Shown: positions 35,601 to 47,341 of the stretch, in pieces | Numbering within the stretch: position 1 is the stretch's first letter | Layout of the letters: each line of letters opens with the position of its first letter | DNA from: Streblospio benedicti | Taxonomy: Eukaryota; Annelida; Polychaeta; Spionida; Spionidae | Assembly (NCBI GenBank): GCA_019095985.1 | Contig: CM032665.1 | Span: forward strand, 36,246,658 to 36,310,657 | Reading direction: 5' to 3' | DNA: 64,000 nt | Notes under the pieces: model-generated | What the model was told of the DNA's origin: nothing | The model's database searches: none | Seen by the model: only the letters and a program-made list of their open reading frames with translations | Translations under genes and position numbers: made by a program

Positions 35601-35895
35601 TGGGGGTACTGTAACCCTAAAAAAATTTGCGTGCGAATTAATTTTGCTAAATTTGCGTATTTGGGTTGATTCGCGAAATTAAAAAGCCGTGAAAATTGAA
35701 AGAGCTACAGTACTTCTTTATGACCAAGCCGACATGGGCGATAATCGGGGTATCGTACGTTTTTTGTATCATTCGGCATTTGTAAGTGGAAAATAATATT
35801 ACCTTTAGTGTCAAAATAAAGTCCATTGTAATTTCCAACTTACCATTGCATTATTTTAGAAGCGTTAAGCCTAAACAAGAACATATTTGAACTTT
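35601..35895. repeat. Dispersed repeat family R2, copy 1
   Basis: Contains GGGCGATAAT.GGGGTATCGTA and AAAGTCCATTG...CATTGCATTATT, then GAACATATTTGAACTTTAACA, shared with 37,975-38,157. Its front part, TTAATTTTGCTA...TTTGCG...GCGAAATTAAAA, is shared with 50,990-51,265. It starts near TACTGTAA. No coding capacity; probably a MITE or short repeat. Confidence 0.75.
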
Positions 35896-37400
35896 AACAG
35901 TCACAAAAAATGGTTTTGTCTTTTAGCATTGGTTACCTAACTAGCACCTGTCTGCCATCGCATATCAACTTAGCCTAGTCACAAAGAATCACGTGGCTAC
36001 TTTGATTGTTCTTGTGCCACCCTGGTATAAAGGTCAAACAACAAAGACACGGTTATATAAGGTCACTGACCACTGCTGACCTCTTAGTCAATCAAAAATT
36101 CTGTAGTAGGGAAATTATGCAACTCCCGTTAGGTCAGTTTGCAGGCGATTTGCCGTCACATAGCTGTGTCGGAGTTATCGTATGTAAACAAAAAATTAGC
36201 CCTGAGACAAGTGGCGAAAATAAATTGTCGCTAAATGGCCCTATGGGCTCATACTCGAAATATTAGTAGCTAATATTAATAGGACCACAGTAACTCGGGA
36301 GTCTCTTGATTGGTTCTCTGTGGAGTATTTAAATTTCTGGTATTAAAATTCACGTTTTCATAGGTATGTGTCAGCACTACAGACAATGATTAGATTGTAA
36401 GCAGTGAACACAAGTAAAACTCTCTTTAATTAGCCACAAACCAGGTTTAGAAATTGCAAACGTGAAGCCAATAACTCCTGACCATGTGAATTTCTGTGAT
36501 TACGATCGGATATTAAAAAAATCCACTACTGTGCCTAAAAACAATCAAACACATTTCTAAGACCAGCAAGTTTCAATGCCAAACAGGCTATTATTGAAAG
36601 ATTAGGAGTTAATTGGTGAGTTAATTGGTTCCAATTCTATACTAGTGTGCATGGTAGACCATACTAGCCATTGACGTCATCAAAACTACAATACATTAGT
36701 AGCTCAAACTGTGCAATCGTGTGCTCATTAGTTGTTAGCGCTGTGCCTGATTGACAGATAAACTGTTCCGGTCAGGTTTCATGGTAATGTATTTGTCATA
36801 TAGGTGTATAATATATTATTCCACCTGTATAATACGACAATCATATTAAATCTAGGTTATCACCCAAATCCTGGTTAGTATGACAAAAAGCCGACAGTGG
36901 CACTCTGTGTGTTATGTGTAAAGATTAAAAAAGGTTGACGTTCCAAGCGCAGTCGACATAGAAGCATCTAGTGAAATTTTGTAAAATATGAAGAGATTTA
37001 AAGATAATTTACAATGAATACTCATTCTATGAGAATTCACAAGCATCAATAATGGCAATTTTCTTATGGACCTCTGTACGAACAAAGCTTATCGCTTTCA
37101 TTTTCTAGATTTGTAATCTTTATAGACCTTTATTTCACATTGCATTGCATCCAATGTCCCAAAGCAATAAAATCCTAACATGCAACATAATTGAAAGTCA
37201 TTTCAAACTTTTGACAAAATGAAAATATCCCAAATCTAAAAAATCTTTACATGCAATGTAATTGGGAGTCATTTCAAACTTTTGATGAAATAATAGATCT
37301 TCAAAATAGAAAATAAAAAAGATGCATTGTCTCTTTTTCCGAACCATCCCTGAACAGCTCCTATCAATACATGATAGCTTTTGATGAAGAGCTGTTCCTC
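35896..37400. other. PDE8 intron with a short imperfect tandem repeat
   Basis: A unit of about 75 bases occurs twice at about 37,145-37,300, sharing GTCATTTCAAACTTTTGA and AATTG. Nothing coding is supported in this stretch. Confidence 0.45.
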
Positions 37401-37530
37401 AATTACATTACTGATCGCATAAGGAAGACCCCTTTTTACTTTCTCCATATTTTATTTAACTTTCTTTCTCTCACTTTCTCTTACTTTCCCATTCTTTCTC
37501 ATACTTTCTTTTCTTTTGCCAAAATTCGCA

Positions 37531-37863
37531 TACCGTATTTGTTCTAATAAGAGCACAGTGCGCTTACAAGAATTTGTAAGAATTGTAACATTGTGTACAA
37601 ATTTCAGCAAAAAAAAAAAAAAATTAATAACCGCAACCAAACAATTTTTCGCGCTCCATGCATTTTTCTCACTCTGACCCCACAGAACATGATAACACAA
37701 CACGCCGGATGGTTATGTGGTAATTCAAATACGGAATAATACCGGCTTGTTAGTCTTACAAATGGCGCCGGAAGAAAAAGGAGCAAGATTTGTATAATAT
37801 CTTATCTGTATTAACAGGGGTGTGCGCTTATTGGGGGGTGCGCTAATAAGATAGATTACGGTA
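37531..37863. mobile_element. Mariner/Tigger-like MITE with TA target site
   Basis: 333 bases. The left end is TACCGTATTTGTTCTAATAA. The right end, reversed, reads TACCGTAATCTATCTTATTA. Both are followed by AG/GC-GCAC words (AATAAGAGCAC and TTAGCGCAC) and TGCGCTTA occurs inside both. TA at the ends fits Tc1/mariner-pogo target sites. No transposase frame. It is nested in the composite element. Confidence 0.7.
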
Positions 37864-37974
37864 TTACGTTTTTAGCGAATTACAATTCCGAAAAATTTCT
37901 CTTTCCACGAATTACCTTTCCGAAAAATTTCTCCAGTCACGTAACAAAGAGAAAACTTACTGTAGAAAAAGAAT

Positions 37975-38157
37975 TAAGTGAGCACGGCATCGTGGGCGAT
38001 AATGGGGGTATCGTACATTTTTCGTGGCCTTCTGCATTTAAAAGTTGAAATTAATCCTATGTCGTGTCAAATTAAAGTCCATCGTGTGTTCAAACTATTC
38101 ATTGCATTATTCTAGATGTTTTGATACTATACAAGAACATATTTGAACTTTAACAGC
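37975..38157. repeat. Dispersed repeat family R2, copy 2
   Basis: Shares GTGGGCGATAATGGGGGTAT, AAATTAAAGTCCAT and AACATATTTGAACTTTAACA with copy 1. It lacks the front part seen in copies 1 and 3, so it is partial. Confidence 0.7.
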
Positions 38158-38668
38158 ACTTACACTCACTTAGTAGAATGACTACCCACCTTCAATCCTT
38201 TGATGTGCGAAATCTTTCTGTTTTGATTATAAAATTGTAAAACAAATGATGTGTGTTCTCTCTATCTTAAGATTATCCATTAATTATGATTTTTATTAAG
38301 TATTTTATTACATGTATAGTAACACCCATCACCAATTGCCACAATTGAACTCGAACCATCTTATATATATGAGCCACTGCCAGAATTTTTCCGAAAAAAT
38401 TCTGTTTCAAATAAATTCTTCTAAAAAATACAGAAAAGTTATGGAAAAAACATACGACAGACGTGACTGAGCAGAGAACTTTTAGGGAAATAATTATGTT
38501 CTGAGAAGCCACTCAATTTTTCAGTAAGAATACGTTTTACTTTCTATTACTTTCTATGACTTTCTGTTACTTTCTCATACTTTCTATTACTTTCTCCAAT
38601 TCGTTTGAACTTTCAAAGAATCGGGCGAAAAAAGGGGTCTTCCTTATCCGATCCGTAGTGTACATTAC

Positions 38669-41109
38669 TGGTAATACAAGTTATTGATTTGATTGACAAA
38701 TTTGGGAGTATTGTATACACAACATACACATACATTTGAAAAACTAGAAATGTACTTTTACTTTTACTAAAGAACAAACATAAAGTACTTATCCTGAGCT
38801 ACTAACATGTACATAAGCACAACTCAGCTTTCGAAGGAAATATACAAAAAATATTCATATACCACCGTACAGCTCACATCTAATACAATTAGCTGGTGGT
38901 AGGTTAATGATTTGATTTCATATGTAAATGCTGCATAGCCAGTCAAGACCTACTTGCCTACTTACTATTGCAGAACGATTACATACATGTACTAACATCA
39001 TTCTCCATCAGAGACCTTGAGTAAGACATGAGCCACACAGAACTCAATTTTTCTTAATATACGTTTATTTTCTGCACATTTCACTTCATACATAGAACAC
39101 ATGGAATATATCCCACATATCCCACAGTGAACAAATGGAATTACAATGCAATTTTATATCATCATTAAAAATTGCAGAGTAAAAATGATGTATGGAAAGC
39201 TACAAGTATAAACACTGTATAGCTAGTATTGACGTCACTGTTTCATGCCTCACCACATACAATCAGTTATGAAACAGATGAAATAGTCCAGAATCAACAA
39301 AGCCCACAATGACAAATGCAACATTTATCTCCAGCAAAGACAATATTCATTACTCATAACAATAAAGAAAATCATTAGCCATTTCTGATCAATGATATAA
39401 ATATTAATGTTTAATATCACCTTCCAACTGAATATGTTACCATTCTTTTATTAAGGACGGCATTTGAAAACCAAAACACCAAATTACACCAAATCTAATC
39501 AGGTCTTGAGTATGCCCACGATGATTTATATAAAGTCTGGTTATGGTTCGTTAAATAGTCTTAGCTCAACTTTGTACACAAGCTTCAATTTAGCGAAATT
39601 TGCCATAAATGCACACACAATGTCCTCAAAAGTATGGGGGAGACTTAACAACTAGGCCATAGGGACACATAGTGTTGCAAGAAGTGAACTGCCTGCTTTG
39701 TCCTCAGTGCCAGCATCCAACCACTGTCCTACAGGGAATCAAACAAAGAGCGTTCACCTTATGTTAGGATTACAATGATGTCATACATAACAATTTCATC
39801 AGCATTAATACAACATGTGAAATAAGGTTAATCATAAAGTGAAATGATACCTAGAAAAAAACTCGTTCGGTAGATTGGAGAATAAAAGATCCAAGAACAT
39901 TGTCATTAGGTATAGATGAAATGAGATGTCATCAAATGCTGTCATTTGATAGATAGGCTTGAATTGACGTCAGTGCCAGAAATGTTGAGAGTGGGAATGG
40001 TAGGTGGAGTATAAGTCCTCAGCCATGTGATGTTTTTATCCTTGAGCTGTATATGCAAGATTTAGATTACTAAAATAAACATCTGCTGCTCTGCATGCTG
40101 GGTTGAGCACTTACATTGAAGAAAACATTCATATACAATAAAATAACTATCAAACGAAGATCACCATCAACTCTTTCACACTTACGTTTCGTGAAATGAC
40201 AGCCCTCAATATTCTTGCAATATTTTGCGTATAGCGCGGATAAAATCTTTCACTTTGTTTGGGTTGCATGGCTAAATTTAAACTGCCACAATTTCCATAA
40301 AAATACACACATTTCAATCATCTTTTCACAAACATGCAAAGAAACCGGTTTGACCTACCCCATTCCCAATTTCTCATATGTGTAAAATAAAGCATCATAT
40401 TTCCAATGCTAAAAAGAAGCCCCATTCGTACTAACTTGTTCACATTAATTTGAAATTAAAATCACCACATCAACTTTAACATACTAAGTATGATACTGTA
40501 ATACATGCCAGATTATGGTTTAATCCAGTGCAGGTTAAGGTTTGGTGGGGCTCCTGGCTGTTTGAAGTGGGGCCCTTTTTGTGAATTCCAAATTTTGTCC
40601 CTACTTGTGCATTAAATGTGTGTATGTATGTGTACATGTAAATAAGATGCTTTGGGGGCCCCAGAAATTAGTATGCTGTACAGATTGTATCTTTTCAACA
40701 CATTTTGTTTGTCTTAAATACAGATATACTGGGGCCCTCTTCAAATTCGGTGCTTTTGCGTCAAACATTTTACATCTAAAAACTTTGGCAAAATCTGGGC
40801 ACCCTATAAATATTTATAAGGGATCCCTAGATATTTATTGCTTTTATGTAAAACGAATTATGTGCAATTTTGGGGGGCAAAATCTGAGAGCCCACTAAAT
40901 GTTGGGGGCCCTGGGTGGAGCCAGCTCAGCCACCCCAATCACCTGTCAATGATATAATCAGAACAACCCATAAGCTTTATCAGAACATTAACTGTTTAAG
41001 AGAAATATGCTACAGCTGCCGACCCCCCCCCCACACACACACACCCAGCTTCCTTTTTAAATTCCACAGTACTTTTTCAACACTTTCTAGGCCTACAATC
41101 TTTTGTTAA
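38669..41109. other. PDE8 intron, no gene seen
   Basis: Mostly AT-rich. A segment at about 40,530-40,935 has several GGGGCCC words and may be a further old repeat, but no partner or ends were found. Confidence 0.35.
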
Positions 41110-41681
41110 GTCACTGTCACATAGAAAAAAACAGATGAAACATGCATGTAGGATGGATAGATTTTTGTCGTACACGCTTCATCCATGTACATGTGCAGAC
41201 CATCAGTGTCTCGTCCGTTTTCATACGGCGAATTACGTGGAGTGATTTTATGGGTCGAGATGTCAGCGCTAATCCTTTTGGAATGTTCAAAAGTATTTGC
41301 CGGATGGATTTTCATATGGTACGTGGACTGTACGCGATATTGCCTTGATACAAACTTACATTGTCCGTAAAACGTCCGTGCAATACGCTATTTATCCATT
41401 GTTCATCTGTGCTGGGATTTTTCAGTACTTTGCAACCAGAATATCATGTTTACGTGAGTGTATGTGGAGTCTACATGGACAAAGCGTGTATCATCTGTGT
41501 TTAGTAAGTGCTTTTGTGCATTTAAAATTTGTGTTAAATCTGCTTAATTTTCATGTAAAGACCAACAGTTTTTTGTCATTTTTTCCATTGAGCCCCGCGT
41601 ATCAAGAAAACGCCAAATCATTTGTACGTCCTACATACATGTTTCATCCGTTTTTTCTATCTGACTATGTGATAGTGACTA
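41110..41681. mobile_element. About 0.57-kb non-autonomous TIR element
   Basis: The left end AGTCACTGTCACATAG is followed by AAAAAACAGATGAAACATGC and ATGTAGGA. The right end, reversed, reads AGTCACTATCACATAG, then AAAAAACGGATGAAACATGT and ATGTAGGA. The TIRs are about 45-55 bases and near 85-90% alike. The target duplication is unclear (A/T-rich flanks). Interior has no transposase. The open frame at 41,297-41,728 runs through the right TIR and is taken as chance. Confidence 0.75.
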
Positions 41682-41991
41682 TATTTTACCATCTGTCAAT
41701 TGATGCATTGATTCTGTACGCAACATAAAAAACAATTACATAACTATCATGATAAAGTTACCTTGATACTATCAACAAAGATCCATATAGGTTATATATA
41801 TCGACTTTAACATAACCATTCCATTCTTTTTCATTAAAATCATAGTATTAGTATTTATTAATTCATGTTTGACCCACACATTCCAAATTCAATAAGCATT
41901 TTTCTAAAATTTTCCAATACTTATTCTAAAGCTCCTTAGAGTTGAACTGACCTTGTCAAAATCTTTTTTTTTTCATCATGTTTTATGATAA

Positions 41992-43017
41992 TAGTGACCC
42001 TGGTCAAAGGTTCAACGATCCTATCTACAGAATATCTAATTTCATTTCCTAAATTATAGACCAAATTAAAACAGTACCAAAAGAAATGAGAGAACAAGTT
42101 CAATATGAAACACACTACTGTCCACCAAATAAATAACATTTTATCTAAAATCTAAAATATGCTTTAGCATCCTCTTATAGAATGTATATAAACGAGTCAC
42201 AGATTTTTAATAGGTGGCTTTGGATCCAAAATTGATGTTTCAAATGGTACTATATGTTGTAGATAGCATTAGTAATAGATTTTTGGAGGTTTAGACCTTC
42301 TAGACAACTTTGGGCTCCATTGAATCTAAGTACTGATAGACGTGATAGCACAATAGCATGGAGAGACTCTTCTACTACTTGTAGCTAAGTTACCAACGAT
42401 GCTTTACAGATATCACCAATTTTACTGCTATAATGATACATCAATATCTATTGCAGATCTCAATAAGACATAAAATGTAATACTTTTTTATCAAAGGCAA
42501 TGCCTTTCTTTTATCATGTAGGAAGAAATTGAAAATAAATTGTTAGCAGTCAACATCACTTTGTGTTCTGATCGCTGTTAGCAACCCGGCTCTGTTAGCT
42601 CAACTTTAAAGCATTATATTGCACAATACTCAGCATTTTGTTGTAATTGTGAAATTGTGATTGTAAAATCTTGAATCTAACAATATGATAAAATATACAA
42701 AAAAAAAAAAGAAAAGATAAGGGATTTTGATTATACAACATGAAGTTGGACTTTCAGTCAAATCAGCTGCTTACCAAACTTTCCATCATTTTACGCCAAG
42801 TGTTGGGTTTCGAACATTCTAAATTGTTTACATATCCATAATCTACATGTATCAAGTAATCTATTATGATATAAAATACTGACGGCCATGTTATGGTATT
42901 CATATATATTATAAATTAAGTTGAAATTTCTTTGTTATTTACGATGTCAACAAAAACATGAGCAAAACGCTGTAGAAAAAATTTGTGAAGTCAATCATTT
43001 AGTGTTGATCATACAGG
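41992..43017. repeat. Left copy of a 1.03-kb direct duplication beside the gap
   Basis: From TAGTGACCCTGGTCAAAGG to GTGTTGATCATACAGG, nearly identical (about 97-98%) to 43,118-44,146 and in the same orientation. The differences are single bases and small indels. Nothing coding inside. The copy ends exactly at the run of N. Confidence 0.95.
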
Positions 43018-43117
43018 NNNNNNNNNNNNNNNNNNNNNNNNNNNNNNNNNNNNNNNNNNNNNNNNNNNNNNNNNNNNNNNNNNNNNNNNNNNNNNNNNNN
43101 NNNNNNNNNNNNNNNNN
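43018..43117. other. Assembly gap (100 N)
   Basis: Exactly 100 N, a conventional size for a gap of unknown length. It lies between two copies of the same sequence. Confidence 1.
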
Positions 43118-44146
43118 TAGTGGACCCTGGTCAAAGGTTCAACGATCCTATCTACAGAATATCTAATTTCATTTCCTAAATTATAGACCAAATTAAAACA
43201 GTACCAAAAGAAATAAGAGAACAAGTTCAATATGAAATACACTACTGTCCACCAAAATAAATAACATTTTATCTAAAAATCTAAAATATGTTTTTAGCAT
43301 CCTCTTATAGAATGTATATAAACGAGTCACAGATTTTTAATAGGTTGGCTTTGGATCCAAAATTGATGTTTCAAATGGTACTATATGTTGTAGATAGCAT
43401 TAGTAATAGATTTTTGGAGGTTTAGACCTTCTAGACAACTTTGGGCTCCATTGAATCTAAGTACTGATAGACGTGATAGCACAATAGCATGGAGAGACTC
43501 TTCTACTACTTGTAGCTAAGTTACCAACGATGCTTTACAGATATCACCAATTTTACTGCTATAATGATACATCAATATCTATTGCAGATCTCAATAAGAC
43601 ATAAAATGTAATACTTTTTTATCAAAGGCAATGCCTTTCTTTTATCATGTAGGAAGAAATTGAAAATAAATTGTTAGCAGTCAACATCACTTTGTGTTCT
43701 GATCGCTGTTAGCAACCCGCTCTGTTAGCTCAACTTTATAGCGTTATATTGCACAATACTCAGCATTTTGTTGTAATTGTGAAATTGTGATTGTAAAATC
43801 TTGAATCTAACAATATGATAAAATATACAAAAAAAAAGAAAGATAAGGGATTTTGATTATACAACATGAAGTTGGACTTTCAGTCAAATCAGTTGCTTCG
43901 CAAACTTTCCATCATTTTACGCCAAGTGTTGGGGTTTGAACATTCTAAATTGTTTACATATCCATAATCTACATGTATCAAGTAATCTATTATGATATAT
44001 AATACTGACGGCCAGGTTATGGTATTCATATATATTATAAATTAAGTTGAGAATTTCTTTGTTTATATTTACGATGTCAACAAAAACATGAGCAAAATGC
44101 TGTAGAAAAATTTGTGAAGTCAATCATTTAGTGTTGATCATACAGG
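43118..44146. repeat. Right copy of the 1.03-kb direct duplication
   Basis: Begins directly after the gap at TAGTGGACCCTGGTCAAAGG and ends at GTTGATCATACAGG, after which unique sequence follows. See the left copy. The pattern fits two haplotypes placed end to end. Confidence 0.95.
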
Positions 44147-45459
44147 CCCTGTGGTGACGTTCTCACACTATGTATGCAATAAAGTGTACGATTGAACGAG
44201 GGTAGGTCGTTATAAATTATGATAATTATTGGCACATGCAAATAATGCCGATTACTACAGCCGCTTGAAACCAGTGAACTTAGATGATGTTTTGTATAAT
44301 AATGTTGGGCGTATTACTATATACAGCAGATCGGTCTAAAACGCATTTTTGCATGACCATTCCAGTGGTGCAGTTTATTTTTTTCTAGCTCTAACAATAC
44401 AAAAGTTCTTACCAGAAAACCGACTACTCTACAAAATGTGCGGCAAAAACACCGGCAGGTGGCATGCGCATGGGGTGGCGATTGGAAATCCAACCTGCTT
44501 GATCAGCCATTTTTGAAATATTTGGTTTTCCGCTAACAACTTAGTTGATATAAATGCTATAAAAAAATTAAACACACCACTGGAATCCTCGTAGAAATCC
44601 GCTTCCGATCCATGTAATGGATGTGGCAGTTCGACAGAAAACCTGCATTTATTTATTAACATATTTTCAATGACTGCCGGTGAGGATGCGCATGCGCTAG
44701 GCGAGGAGAAATCCACCTGTTCACCAGCCATTCGATTATTTGCTAATAACTTGTTAATAATAACGAAGCTAGAAAAGAATTAAACACACCACGGAAATCC
44801 TCATTACATTGAAATCTGCTTGCAATCAATATAATGGACATGGTAGTTTGACAGAACAATAGTATATATCTAGTACTATATTTTCAACGTCACATGATTT
44901 CTTTTAACATTAACAAGTGCAAGTGCATTTAGACTTCCAGATCTTCTCTAGCTTTTTTTAGATTATTTTTTATTACAAATAAATGTTTTAGGGTTTAATA
45001 CCAATAGAAAGAGTGAAAAGAATAATGGACATTGGTATGATAGATTTCTGAATATATTCAGAAAAACTGGTGCTAGAGCAAATTACCCAACGAAAACGAA
45101 CGGAACCGCCTGAAGAACAGATGGTGCTAGTTTATTTGTAGACTTAAATATCTAAACATGTAGCCCAATCGTTCAAATGGCTGTGTGGCAAGTTTGGGGC
45201 ACATTACGTTGAGCCCTTATAAGGGCTTGTGGCATGGATAGGGTTAACTAATATTGCATGCATGTGTATTTATAATTATTTGTTTGCCATAAAAAGGAAG
45301 AATGAAACATTCAATTATTATGAAAAAAATATATATTACAGATTAGTACCTTCTCTATATTCATGTACACACATTTTTAAGTTAGGCTAGCTTTAGGTGT
45401 TGTAGATAGGTTGCTTTCATACAATTATATATAACAATTATTATATTTAAGTTCACATT
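44147..45459. other. PDE8 intron, no gene seen
   Basis: A roughly 90-base word set (GAAT.AAACACACCAC.GGAATCCTC and GAAATCCGCTT/GAAATCTGCTT) occurs twice, near 44,565 and 44,775, with TCACCAGCCATT.GA alongside, so it holds an old imperfect tandem repeat. No exon is supported. Confidence 0.45.
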
Positions 45460-45638
45460 AAAGTAAAACCTTGCCATAAGGATATCTCACCAACAGGGAT
45501 ACCTGGCCTTTAGGGACACGTTTTCATTCTCTTGTATGCTATTAATTGTTGCTAAACATATTTCACTATCGGGGACACCTATCTTATCAGGACACAATTT
45601 CATACTTCCAACAGTCAGTAATAGGGAGGTTTTACTGT
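45460..45638. mobile_element. Candidate Tigger/pogo-like MITE
   Basis: About 180 bases. AGTAAAACCTTGCC at the left and, in reverse, ACAGTAAAACCTCCC at the right form short TIRs, and GGGACAC recurs inside. A(C)AGTAAAACCTC ends are common for Tigger-like MITEs. TIRs are short, so the call is tentative. Confidence 0.45.
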
Positions 45639-47236
45639 ACTTCAATCCTATGGTCAATTGTTTGTCTATAATTAGCTCTAGCCTCAGCTGACCCAAGAAG
45701 AATATTGTGTGAACTATTATTAATCATCTGATATTTGAGAGTTGAAATATAATTTTCCAGACAATATAAAGCCTTCCTTCTTTTCTAAATCATGAATCAT
45801 TGAAAGATTGGAAAAATTACAGTTTACGTACAAATTCGTTTATGTAACTTTTGTAAATGATTTACGTGGAAGCATTTTCCACCATCAAGTTTATGTCAGA
45901 TTTCTGAATACTCTGGAGATAGGATGTGTAAAATCAAGTGGATGCAAATGATCTGGTTTAAATCTAACTTATTAGAATAATCATATGACTAAGAAACAAA
46001 AGTATATTGACATTCAGTGTCTGAAACAACATGTATGGAAGATCATATAATGTTCTTTTTGAAATTCAAGTTTACTAATGAAAATATCTACCATCCCACC
46101 CTACCTCGAAAAAAAGGGATGGTATAAGATCACAATAGTTACTTCTAAATAAGTGTGCACATAGCTATTGCCTCATTTAAATGGACAGATCGTCCTGGTA
46201 TGACCTCAAAGATTGTATGCATTCAATCAATTTACAGCAAATATTCATACAGAGCACTTTTCTATATCAAAGGCTAGTCACACTGCATTCTACGTCCAGA
46301 TCCTGTCCAAAATGTCATGAAACTTCTATGGACGTAGTTGTCAGTGACAAAACGGACTTGGACGTAGTAAAAAATTATGAACTGATCATATCAAAACTTT
46401 ATTCCACAGACATCCATGGACGGTAGACTTGATAAAGACGTGCAACGCACCTGAACCAGACGAGATAATTCATGTTCTGGTAGTGGTCAATACCTAGGGG
46501 GACGCAGCAAGACAGGAAAGCCCTCATTCATGAGATCAGACAATATTATCAAATAAAATGCACCATTAGACATAAAACAAAACTATTACACTACCGATGC
46601 TAGTTACTGGTAATAAGACTGTGCTATGACAGTGAAATGAACATTTAACGCCCCGGCTAGTGACGTGATCAGCAGTGCTGTAGACGAGAAGACGTCCCAA
46701 TCTAAATTGACCGAAAATTATCACTGACGACCAAGCCCACCAGATATCCATAATTTTTTGGACAAGAGATAGCCATAACATTGTGTGTAACTGGCCCTTT
46801 AGTCTGAAAGAACATCAAACTTGTGAATTTTATGTAAATGTACTATATCAAAAGTGTAAGGAGATTCGAAAGACAAATAAATGGTCAGGGTCACGATTAG
46901 CCACTCGTCAGTTTGTACTGACAACAAAAAACTTGTGGATGATTAGTTAAAGGTTTTAGAAACTCGTCCTTTTGACAAGTAGCAATTCTGGTCAATTTGG
47001 CATACAGGTGTAGAGGAGTACAAGTACATATTTTGTACGACGAGTAGATATTTGAAGTCTAGCCGCTACTCGTCCTGCTGACCAGTAGCACTTTTCCACC
47101 TGATCCTGAATAGAAGAATTAGCATCTCTGGTTTAAGTAATTTGTATTGAAGTACAAACAATGTACCAAGTTTAGTGTTTTATATTCCACTATATTTTCA
47201 AGCAAATTTCAAGCAAAAATTGAAAACAGTATTGAC
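45639..47236. other. PDE8 intron with one dispersed repeat
   Basis: Holds repeat copy B at about 46,925-47,095. No other feature is supported. Confidence 0.4.
46925..47095 (+). repeat. Dispersed repeat, copy B
   Basis: AACTTGTGGA, CTCGTCCTTTTGAC and GCAATTCTGGTCAATTT lie in the same order as in copy A at 3,460-3,605 (opposite strand). The pattern ACTCGTCCTGCTGACCAGTAGC then recurs within it. A weaker relative may lie at about 59,450-59,550. Confidence 0.55.
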
Positions 47237-47341
47237 CTGAGTGCTTCCCATACTTGATTCTGAATATCCAGATTCCTCCTCAGATTCTTGTCTGCGTAGT
47301 TTGCGTCTCTCTGGACGGAAAGTTTTCCATTTTGAATACAT
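47237..47341 (-). CDS. PDE8: PDE8 candidate alternative first exon (exon 1b)
   Basis: An ATG at 47339-47341 on the minus strand opens 35 codons, beginning MYSKWKTFRPERRKLRR, followed by an acidic serine-rich stretch and ending GSTQ. The exon ends in phase 0 at a GTCAAT donor, a weaker consensus. The basic-then-acidic composition looks like real coding sequence and not chance. It could be an alternative promoter exon or an internal exon between 59.7 and 29.4 kb, because the frame stays open just upstream and an AG lies close by. Attribution to PDE8 is an inference from strand, phase and position. Confidence 0.5.

Larger units (their letters stand above)
37405..38668. mobile_element. Composite TIR element holding other repeats
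   Basis: ATAAGGAAGACCCCTTTTT at about 37,419 is repeated in reverse at about 38,634-38,652, and both sides carry ACTTTCT-rich arms next to it (37,440-37,510, and 38,533-38,600 in the same orientation). It encloses the Tigger-like MITE at 37,531-37,863 and an R2 repeat copy at 37,975-38,157. Exact ends and target duplication are unresolved, although CATTACT occurs just outside both sides. Confidence 0.5.

Noticed and set aside
41297-41728. 143-codon plus-strand frame
   Set aside because: It runs through the right terminal inverted repeat of a short element and has no recognisable domain.
41992-44146. True tandem duplication with biological meaning
   Set aside because: The exact stop at a 100-N gap makes an assembly cause more likely, though it is not proven.
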